From: Sulfurimonas sp.
Lineage (GTDB): Bacteria > Campylobacterota > Campylobacteria > Campylobacterales > Sulfurimonadaceae
Length of the DNA: 33,135 nt
Reading direction: 5' to 3'
NCBI GenBank assembly: GCA_030949945.1
Contig: JAUZRZ010000066.1
Coordinates: 1-33,135 of the forward strand
The notes under the pieces are model-generated. The model was given only the letters and a program-made list of their open reading frames with translations, was not told the origin of the DNA and made no database searches. Positions 27,249-33,135 of the stretch are shown piece after piece (the stretch's first letter is position 1; every line of letters begins with the position of its first letter). The translations under genes and the position numbers were made by a program.

Positions 27249-27517
27249 ATATATTTTGTACACCTCTTTATGAGCAACAACTCAAAATTATTTTAGAAAA
27301 ACAGAGTAAAGAAGACTTTGAGGCAACAAAAAAATTCAAACTTTATTTAGATACTATTTTAATAAATCTTCCTACAAAAGCAAATAAATATAAAAAAGCA
27401 CAGTTATTTGATGATGAAGATATAAAAGAGATACCTCATGAAGGATTTAATATACTTTTTTTTATAGATAAGATAAGTGGTAATTATCTTATTCTATCAA
27501 TTTTAGCAAAATCATAG
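27245..27517 (+). CDS. RelE/ParE-like toxin
   Basis: 90-residue protein with the RelE/ParE layout: FCTPLYEQQLKIILEKQ strand and helix, DFEATKKFKLYLDTILINLP helix, then a beta sheet with DIKEIPHEGFNILFFIDKIS and a final strand YLILSILAKS. RelE-type proteins cleave mRNA on the ribosome and ParE-type poison gyrase; which applies here cannot be told. GTG start overlapping the previous stop (GTGA). It ends before a hairpin terminator, closing the operon. Confidence 0.65.
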   Translation: MNIFCTPLYEQQLKIILEKQSKEDFEATKKFKLYLDTILINLPTKANKYKKAQLFDDEDIKEIPHEGFNILFFIDKISGNYLILSILAKS

Positions 27518-27523
27518 CTCTTC

Positions 27524-27556
27524 TTAGTGTTTCATTATGTAACACTAAACTCTTTT
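27524..27556 (+). terminator. Rho-independent terminator after the toxin-like gene
   Basis: Perfect 8-base stem TTAGTGTT (27524-27531) / AACACTAA (27541-27548), followed by ACTCTTTTCTTT. It separates the moaC-to-toxin unit from the sox operon. Confidence 0.6.
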
Positions 27557-27658
27557 CTTTATATCATTATCACAATTTTATCTCACAAAATAGGGGTTTT
27601 ACCTATATACTAAATATATGATTAAGCATAAAATGGCATACTGTTATGGTAAAAAACT

Positions 27659-27680
27659 TTGCAGAGTTTAATTGCAGAGT
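27659..27680 (+). promoter_or_regulatory. Direct repeat upstream of soxC
   Basis: TTGCAGAGT occurs at 27659-27667 and again at 27672-27680, 13 bases apart, about 50-70 bases upstream of the soxC start. Tandem sites at this distance are typical of activator binding. The rest of the 214-base gap is AT-rich, with no other clear signal. Confidence 0.4.
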
Positions 27681-27731
27681 AAATGTATTTAATTAAATAA
27701 TAGATAACAATAACCTACAAAAGGAGAAAAT

Positions 27732-29039
27732 GTGGATAATAAAAAATCTCAAGATCAAAATACGATCGATAGAAGAGACTTTTTCAAAAAAGCAGCTGCT
27801 GTCTCAGTAACTGCTCTAGCTGGAACATCTCTACTAGCAAATGAAGCAGGTGGTAAGGGTGATCCTGCAATCATGCATCATACAAAATGGGGACAAAAAT
27901 GGGGAGATCCAGTAACAAAAAATCAATATGGTATACCTTCAGCTTACGAGCATAATGTTATTAGAAGAAGTACAAAACTTCTTGCATCTGGTAACTTTAG
28001 AGCATCAATCGCTGTTACACCTATTCACGAATCTCAAGGAATAATCACACCAAATGGTCTTTTCTTCTCTCGTTCTCATGGTGGTACTGCACATGTAGAC
28101 CCTAATGAGTATCGTTTAATGATTCATGGTTTAGTTGAAAAGCCTATCGTTCTTACACTTGCCCAGCTTAAACGCTACCCAAGTGTAACACGTACTCACT
28201 TCATCGAGTGTCCAGCAAATGGTGGACAAGAGTGGAGAGGGCCACAGTTTAACTCAGTTCAATTTGCTAAAGGTTTTATGGCTTCAGCTGAGTGGACTGG
28301 TGTTTACATTAAAACAATCCTTAAAGACTTAGGTCTTAAGCCAACTGCACAGTGGATGCTAGCTGAGGGTTCAGATAACTCTAAAATGGGTAGAACTATT
28401 CCAGTTGATAAAGTACTTGATGATGCTATGATTGTTTGGGGACAAAATGGTGAAGCACTTCGTCCTGAGCAAGGATACCCAGCAAGACTACTTCTTCCAG
28501 GTTGGGAAGGTAACTTATGTGTTAAGTGGTTACGAAGATTAGAGTTTTCACAAGAGCCTTGGTACTGTAAAGAAGAGACTTCTAAATATACAGATCTTAA
28601 ACCAACGGGTAAAGCTATCCAGCATTTCTATGCGAACGAAGTAAACTCAACAGTAACTTCACCGTCTCCAGAAATTCCGTGGACTGACTTAAAAGATGGC
28701 GATTTAGTAGAAATTGAAGGTCTTGCATGGTCTGGTATGGGAACTATTACAGGTGTTGATTTATCATTTGATGGTGGTCGCAACTATGTAGAAGCAAAAC
28801 TCAAAGGTTTAGTACTCGAGAAATCGTGGACTCGCTGGTCTTATATGCATACATATAAAAAAGGTGAAAAACTTTTACTTACATCACGTGCGATGGATGA
28901 TGCTGGCTATATACAACCTACTATTGATCAAGAAGTCAGTGTTATGGGTGTAGAAGCAGTTTATCATAGAAATGCCGTTGAGACTTGGGAAGTAACAGAA
29001 GAAGGAAAGGTGAATCATGTTCAAATTAGAAGCGTATAA
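27732..29039 (+). CDS. soxC: Sulfane dehydrogenase molybdenum subunit SoxC
   Basis: Mo enzyme of the periplasmic Sox system that oxidises the sulfane sulfur held on SoxY, working with the cytochrome SoxD; 435 residues. A Tat signal is present (DRRDFFKKAAAVSVTALAG), so it is exported folded with its cofactor. Sulfite-oxidase-type molybdopterin domain (~95-290): the Mo-binding Cys160 is in THFIECPANGGQEWRG. Then ARLLLPGWEGNLCVKWLRRL, and a dimerisation domain (~300-420) with IEGLAWSGMGTITGVDLSFD and EKSWTRWSYMHTY. The GTG start has AAGGAG six bases upstream; an overlapping ATG is in the wrong frame. It overlaps soxD by 23 bases. Confidence 0.95.
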   Translation: MDNKKSQDQNTIDRRDFFKKAAAVSVTALAGTSLLANEAGGKGDPAIMHHTKWGQKWGDPVTKNQYGIPSAYEHNVIRRSTKLLASGNFRASIAVTPIHESQGIITPNGLFFSRSHGGTAHVDPNEYRLMIHGLVEKPIVLTLAQLKRYPSVTRTHFIECPANGGQEWRGPQFNSVQFAKGFMASAEWTGVYIKTILKDLGLKPTAQWMLAEGSDNSKMGRTIPVDKVLDDAMIVWGQNGEALRPEQGYPARLLLPGWEGNLCVKWLRRLEFSQEPWYCKEETSKYTDLKPTGKAIQHFYANEVNSTVTSPSPEIPWTDLKDGDLVEIEGLAWSGMGTITGVDLSFDGGRNYVEAKLKGLVLEKSWTRWSYMHTYKKGEKLLLTSRAMDDAGYIQPTIDQEVSVMGVEAVYHRNAVETWEVTEEGKVNHVQIRSV

Positions 29040-30186
29040 TAAATTACTAGTTTCTGCTTCAGTAGCTGCAGTAGTTGCATTCTCTGTAGTAGGTTGTATG
29101 GAAGGTGGTGCAACACCATCAAGTTCTGATGCTTCTGTTTCACTTGATATAGATGGTGGAGTTTCATATCCAGTACGTGGGAATAAAGCTGGTTCATACT
29201 ATGTCAACCCTCAAACTGTAGATATCAAAGTAAACCATGGTCGCATTCCAAATGATGCAGAATTAGCACGTTGGGATACTGATTTACAACCACCAACAGA
29301 GTTAAGCCCTGAAGGTCATGGTATACCTGAGGGTAGTGGTTCTGTTGAAGATGGTGAAGAGATTTACGAAGCACAGTGTGTAATGTGTCATGGCGACTTT
29401 GGTTCAGGTGGTGGTGGATATCCAGCACTCTCTAAAGGTAATGCATATGACTTACAAAAAACTTTAACAAATAACCGTTGGAAAGATCCAGAAGCTGATG
29501 GTCCAACACGTGTATTTGGTTCATACTGGCCTCAAGCTACTACTCTTTGGTGGTACATTAGAGATGGTATGCCTCACCCATTTTCAGATAGTTTAAGTGT
29601 TGATGAGACTTATGCTTTGACTGCATATATCTTAAACATAAACGAAATTGAAATAGATGGTGAAGAAGTTGATGATGAGTATGTACTTGATCGTGCAAAA
29701 TTCTTAAAAATAAAAATGCCAAATGTTGATGGTTTTGAGCCAAACATTGCTGGTGCAAATGCACTACCAGTTGTAAGAACTTACTTCGGTAAAGCATCGA
29801 ACTTTGGTGGACAAAACTTAAATCAAGGTGCTGTTCGCTGTATGACAGATTGTCAAAAGCCAACTGCAAAAACTAAATATATTCAAAATGGAGGAATTAA
29901 AGATTTTATTCCACCAATGAATGTAACTAGAGATTTACCAAAGAAAGAAGCTGTAGCTATTGATGTTAAAAAAGTATACACTGAGAGTTGTGCAATGTGT
30001 CACTCTGCATTCCTCTCACCAGGAAGTGCTGACTGGGCAGGATACACTCCAAAAGGTATAGACAAAGTTTATGCTAATGGTATCAATGGAACTGAGGGTG
30101 GTATGCCTGCTAAAGGTGGAACAGACCTTTCAGATGCAGACTTTAAAACTATGGTAGATTATCTAATCTCTGGAAAAGTAAAATAA
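29017..30186 (+). CDS. soxD: Sulfane dehydrogenase cytochrome subunit SoxD
   Basis: Dihaem c-type cytochrome that takes electrons from SoxC, 389 residues. The N-terminus is a lipoprotein signal with lipobox ending VVGC (Cys27), so it is likely anchored to a membrane. Haem sites: QCVMCH (Cys121-His125) in the first cytochrome domain and SCAMCH (Cys324-His328) in the second. The middle has an extra Cys pair, CMTDC. The first domain has SYWPQATTLWWYIRDGMPHP, typical of SoxD. Start lies inside the 3' end of soxC after AAGGAAAGG. Confidence 0.94.
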   Translation: MFKLEAYNKLLVSASVAAVVAFSVVGCMEGGATPSSSDASVSLDIDGGVSYPVRGNKAGSYYVNPQTVDIKVNHGRIPNDAELARWDTDLQPPTELSPEGHGIPEGSGSVEDGEEIYEAQCVMCHGDFGSGGGGYPALSKGNAYDLQKTLTNNRWKDPEADGPTRVFGSYWPQATTLWWYIRDGMPHPFSDSLSVDETYALTAYILNINEIEIDGEEVDDEYVLDRAKFLKIKMPNVDGFEPNIAGANALPVVRTYFGKASNFGGQNLNQGAVRCMTDCQKPTAKTKYIQNGGIKDFIPPMNVTRDLPKKEAVAIDVKKVYTESCAMCHSAFLSPGSADWAGYTPKGIDKVYANGINGTEGGMPAKGGTDLSDADFKTMVDYLISGKVK

Positions 30187-30200
30187 CAAAAGGAAAAATT

Positions 30201-30654
30201 ATGGAAAGAAGAAATTTTTTAAATGTAACTTTAGGTGCGTTAGCTTTAGCTGTTGTACCTGCAAGTGTTAAGGCTGAAGATTATAGAGCAACTAAACCTG
30301 CTGTATGGTCTGCTACACACTGTTGATGATGCTCTAAAAGCAATGTATGGAACTACTACTCTTATTGAGAAAGGTGTTTCTTTAACTGCACCAGATGTAG
30401 CAAGTAATGGTGGAGCAATCCCTGTTGATTTTTCAACTGACTTAGATATAAAATCAATAGCAGTGTTTCAAGATGCAAACCCTGAAGCTGCAGTATGTGC
30501 TTACACAGTAACTAAGTACTCTATTAATAAATACTCTATTAAAATTAAAATGGGTAAATCAGGTACTATTACTATAGTTGCTGAGGGTAACGATGGTAAA
30601 CTATATGCAGCTAAGAAAACTTTAGATGTTGCACTTGGTGGATGTGAAGGTTAA
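30201..30654 (+). CDS. soxY: Sulfur carrier subunit SoxY (one frameshift)
   Basis: Carries the sulfur substrate covalently on a C-terminal Cys, 150 residues restored. A Tat-type signal MERRNFLNVTLGALALAVVP ends near VKA. The body (TVDDALKAMYG, VSLTAPDVASNGGAIPVDFS, AVCAYTVTKYSINKYSIKIK) is typical SoxY, and it ends in LDVALGGCEG. The carrier Cys sits in GGCEG where the textbook form is GGCGG. The frame breaks near 30313-30319 in ACACAC, one extra base by comparison. AAAGGAAAA precedes the ATG, 14 bases after soxD. Confidence 0.92.
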
Positions 30655-30701
30655 TCCCTTCTCACTCCCTAGAAATAGAAAATAATTAACAAAGGTATAT
30701 T

Positions 30702-31010
30702 ATGAAAGTAAAAGCAAAATTAAAAAATGGTGTTATCAAAGTTAAGGCTATGGCTAAGCACGAGATGTCTACATTTAACATGATGGAGAAAAAAACTGGA
30801 AACCGTGAAGATGCAAATTTTATCACTCACATTACTGGTACAATAAACGGAGAGACTGTTCTTGACCTCTCTACTTCTCAATTTTTATCTAAAAACCCTA
30901 TCTTCAAATTTGAACTTAAGGGTGATACATTTAAAAAGGGCGATAAGCTTCTTATGAGCTGGGTTGACCGTAAAGGTGGAACTGGTAAAGGTAAAGGTAA
31001 AATCAAATAA
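30702..31010 (+). CDS. soxZ: SoxZ, partner of SoxY
   Basis: 102-residue immunoglobulin-like protein that forms the SoxYZ carrier. No signal peptide, as expected, because it is exported with SoxY through the Tat path. Visible: VKAKLKNGVIKVKAMAKHEM, EDANFITHITGTINGETVLD, STSQFLSKNPIFKFEL, and GDKLLMSWVDRKGG, all standard for SoxZ. It is the last gene of the soxCDYZ cluster. The soxA, soxB and soxX genes are not here, matching the split arrangement known in Sulfurimonas-like bacteria. Confidence 0.95.
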   Translation: MKVKAKLKNGVIKVKAMAKHEMSTFNMMEKKTGNREDANFITHITGTINGETVLDLSTSQFLSKNPIFKFELKGDTFKKGDKLLMSWVDRKGGTGKGKGKIK

Positions 31011-31084
31011 TAAGCATCTCTGCTTATTAAGATTTATACCAACACCACAGATGATGATAAACATTTTTTTAAATCTTTATCATC
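31009..31084 (+). terminator. Two hairpins after soxZ
   Basis: First, AATAAGCA-TCTC-TGCTTATT (31009-31028), starting at the soxZ stop codon. Second, GATGATAAA (31053-31061) / TTTATCATC (31076-31084), with a T7 run in its loop. Both stems are perfect. Together they probably end the sox transcript; neither has a classic trailing T run. Confidence 0.5.
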
Positions 31085-31128
31085 ACTCTACTTCTATACA
31101 CTAATATAAAATTCAAGAGACTTCAATT

Positions 31129-31568
31129 ATGATTGGCACTGTTAAAAAATTGTTTATTACACAAAATGATGCAAACAAAACTCGTAAAAATGTAAACAAA
31201 ATTATTGTTGATGAAGCTGGTATTGTAGATGATAAATTTTACAATAAAAATATCATGCGCTCAATTCTTATAACTTCTACAGAGAGTTATAAACTCGCAC
31301 AAGAAAATGAGATAAATATTCAAGACTGGTAGTTTAGGTGAAAATATTTTAATTGATATAAATCCATACTTACTCTTTACAAGGTGATAGAATTAAAATT
31401 GGGGATGCAATACTTGAAATAACTCAAAAACTGCACTTTATGTCAAGGTCTCTCTTCAATAGACTCTAAGCTACCTAAAACTACTCAAAGCACGATAGAG
31501 GAATTTTTGCTAAGTTCGTAGAGGGCAGTTCCAAAATTAGTTTTAGGTTCCCCCAGTACAGATTTTAA
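31129..31568 (+). pseudogene. MOSC-domain protein, several frameshifts
   Basis: The restored span of about 146 codons fits a single MOSC-domain protein. MOSC domains bind sulfur or molybdenum cofactor. Pieces in order: IGTVKKLFITQNDANKTRKN and NKNIMRSILITSTESYKLAQ (first frame to 31332), then SLGENILIDINPY, LQGDRIKIGDAILEIT, CTLCQGLSSIDSKLP (family Cys) and RGIFAKFVEGSSKISF in changing frames. At least three shifts fall in about 200 bases. Either this stretch is badly sequenced or the gene is decaying. Its place after soxCDYZ suggests a link with sulfur or Mo metabolism. Confidence 0.7.
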
Positions 31569-31639
31569 ATTCTTAATCTAATTTATATAAAAAATAATGC
31601 TAGAATAATTACAGAATTATATCACTCAAGGAAAAATAG

Positions 31640-32614
31640 ATGAAAAAGATATACACACTCCTAATCGTTGCACTAATGGCAATGTCAATTGTTGGTTGTA
31701 GCACGACTGCTCAAGCTCCTGTAGAACCTAAAAAAATACAAGATGTACAAGTCTTTTCAACACCAAATGCTGACGGAAATATTACAATCAAGTCAATCGA
31801 AGCTGCATTTGATGGTGTAGGACTTGAAATTCCTGGTAACAACGATATGAATAAACCATTTTCTAAGAGATTTGGTAAACTCCATTACAAAATTTATAAC
31901 TTAGCAATGTATATAAACAGTGACCTTACATTTAAGCTTATAAAAAAGTACCCTAGTTTTGGTGCACTGACTCCATTAACTATGTCAATTTGGGAAGGTA
32001 AAGAGGGATGTATGAATATCTCTACATTAACTATCAATGGTATGGCTAGATCAACTGGTATCCCTGTAACAGACCCTGACTTAATTGCTTATGCAGAGTT
32101 AATCCATAAAGGTCTAAAAACTGCTATGCCACATGGTACTTTTAAAGATTTAAACCATACTGTAAAATTTCCAGGAAAAACACTGGCTACTAACTTTGAG
32201 ATGGAACTTGACTTAGATGGTCAGTCTCCTGAAGACTTTATAGAAGAGTTTGAAGCAGAATTTGAAGGTGAGATGGAACCTTTAGGTTTTTTACTTCCTA
32301 ACTATACTAATGTTCAAGAAGAAATTTTTGATGACAGAGGCTATACAGGTGTATATGATTTTTATCACACTTACTCAATCTGTAAATTTGATGTAATTTA
32401 TCCTGTTTCAGAGAATCATCCAGAGGCTGGTGCATGGGCTCCATGCTCATTTTATCTTTACAAGAAAGTTGGCGAAAACAAAATGCATATGGGTTTCTTA
32501 TCAGTTGAAAACTGGATTACTACAATAGGTATGACAGATGATGAAGAAGGAACAAAAAAGCTTCGTGAAGCACAAAAGCTTATTGAAAATGTTATCAATG
32601 AGATGAGTGAATAA
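31640..32614 (+). CDS. Lipoprotein, DUF302-like, unknown function
   Basis: 324-residue exported lipoprotein with signal MKKIYTLLIVALMAMSIVGC (lipobox SIVGC, Cys20). Two similar halves are suggested. The segment KRFGKLHYKIYNLAMYINSD with FGALTPLTMSIWEGKEG, and the later VYDFYHTYSICKFDVIYPVS with PCSFYLYKKVGE, recall the DUF302 fold. Function is unknown. AAGGAAAAA precedes the ATG, and a perfect hairpin follows the stop. The next gene encodes a related secreted protein, so the two may act together in the envelope. Confidence 0.7.
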   Translation: MKKIYTLLIVALMAMSIVGCSTTAQAPVEPKKIQDVQVFSTPNADGNITIKSIEAAFDGVGLEIPGNNDMNKPFSKRFGKLHYKIYNLAMYINSDLTFKLIKKYPSFGALTPLTMSIWEGKEGCMNISTLTINGMARSTGIPVTDPDLIAYAELIHKGLKTAMPHGTFKDLNHTVKFPGKTLATNFEMELDLDGQSPEDFIEEFEAEFEGEMEPLGFLLPNYTNVQEEIFDDRGYTGVYDFYHTYSICKFDVIYPVSENHPEAGAWAPCSFYLYKKVGENKMHMGFLSVENWITTIGMTDDEEGTKKLREAQKLIENVINEMSE

Positions 32615-32618
32615 AAGT

Positions 32619-32648
32619 ATTTAAACCTGTATTTATACAGGTTTAAAT
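32619..32648 (+). terminator. Perfect hairpin after the lipoprotein gene
   Basis: ATTTAAACCTGTA (32619-32631) and TACAGGTTTAAAT (32636-32648) form a perfect 13-base stem with loop TTTA, five bases after the stop codon. It is probably a terminator, although only CTTCATT follows it. Confidence 0.6.
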
Positions 32649-32653
32649 CTTCA

Positions 32654-32698
32654 TTAAAAAATATATAAACTATTATATGTAGCTTATATATTTTTTAA
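32654..32698. promoter_or_regulatory. 15-base perfect inverted repeat upstream of the last gene
   Basis: TTAAAAAATATATAA (32654-32668) and TTATATATTTTTTAA (32684-32698), exactly 15 bases apart, in the leader of the gene starting at 32717. All A/T, so low complexity, but perfect over 15 pairs. The right arm plus TTTTTT could also terminate transcription. Confidence 0.4.
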
Positions 32699-32716
32699 TA
32701 CTAAAGGGACAACTAT

Positions 32717-33135
32717 ATGAAATTACTTCAGACAATACTTACTGCATTAGCTATAAGTATTTTATTTCAAGCTAATATATCAGCAGACAATTCATTTACA
32801 CCTAGCACAAACACAAAACTAGCAGTTGAGTACACAATCGATGGTAATATAGATGAAGATTTTTTAAATTTTCAAAGAAAACACTGAGGATGTTGGCTTT
32901 TTTTTAAACGACCCTCACCATAATGTAAATGTTGTATATGAGCAACAAGTTGGTGAAACCTCTTTTAAGTCAGCTCTCCTTTTCATCTTTAGTAAATGAT
33001 AAGATAGCAGGACCACTTATGAATATTAGACCCTCGTATCGGTGGCTTTTACTCCTTTTAACCTAGTTATCATCATATAGAAAAATCTGATAATAAAACA
33101 GTCATAACACATATAATGCCCCAGGCTGCTTTAGA
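32717..33135 (+). CDS. Secreted DUF302-like protein, partial, several frameshifts
   Basis: Starts with a Sec signal MKLLQTILTALAISILFQAN cut near ISA. Then LAVEYTIDGNIDEDFLN in the first frame, KENTEDVGFFLNDPHHNVNV with VYEQQVGETSFK in the second, and SSLVNDKIAGPLMNI, GGFTPFNLVI and HHIEKSDNKTVITHIMPQAA in others. The order (Asp-Pro-His-x-Asn-Val, then Pro-Phe-Asn-Leu-Val) matches DUF302. AAAGGGA precedes the ATG. About four shifts in 420 bases suggest poor sequence near the end, or gene decay. It continues beyond the window. Confidence 0.65.

Overview
The window looks like a chromosomal segment of a chemolithotrophic, sulfur-oxidising member of the Campylobacterota, most like Sulfurimonas or a close relative. 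The reasons are AT-rich DNA, a soxCDYZ cluster, a NifS/NifU pair as Fe-S assembly system, a leuC-mobA-moaC neighbourhood, and a high density of signalling genes. This placement rests on gene content and protein resemblance, not on a database search.

Layout. Positions 1-3900 are a mobile-element zone: the 5' part of an IS21-type istA running off the left edge, with its repeat-rich end; a small gene remnant; an IS1380-type transposase; an IS110-type transposase with a structured leader that is a bridge-RNA candidate; and a ~160-bp palindromic, MITE-like element. Positions 3938-7091 are a four-gene overlapping signalling operon (response regulator, histidine kinase, GNAT, PAS/degenerate GGDEF). 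Positions 7088-10954 (minus) are a tightly packed polyamine operon: aminopropyltransferase, agmatinase-like, acetylpolyamine amidohydrolase-like, glutathionylspermidine-synthase-like ATP-grasp. A CHASE3-HAMP-GGDEF diguanylate cyclase diverges from it. Then come a SulP transporter, bioA, and an EcoRV-like restriction-modification pair. Next are speD (S-adenosylmethionine decarboxylase, which supplies the aminopropyl donor for the polyamine operon) with a CitE-like lyase and a 2OG-Fe(II) oxygenase, then nifU and nifS behind a Fur-box-like palindrome.

Positions 22269-27517 (plus) carry two unknown small genes, leuC, mobA, moaC, a DUF493 gene, a helical unknown, a DUF2231 membrane protein and a toxin-antitoxin-like pair. 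Positions 27732-31010 are soxC-soxD-soxY-soxZ (sulfane dehydrogenase and sulfur carrier), followed by a MOSC-domain gene. MobA and MoaC belong to molybdenum cofactor synthesis, which SoxC needs. The right edge has two secreted DUF302-like proteins, the second cut by the window end.

A caution for every user: about eleven genes are interrupted by small frameshifts, mostly one base in or next to a homopolymer, while the reading frame on both sides is well conserved. This looks more like sequencing or assembly error than true gene decay, except possibly in the MOSC gene and the last DUF302-like gene, where several shifts cluster. Frameshifted genes are annotated over their full restored span.
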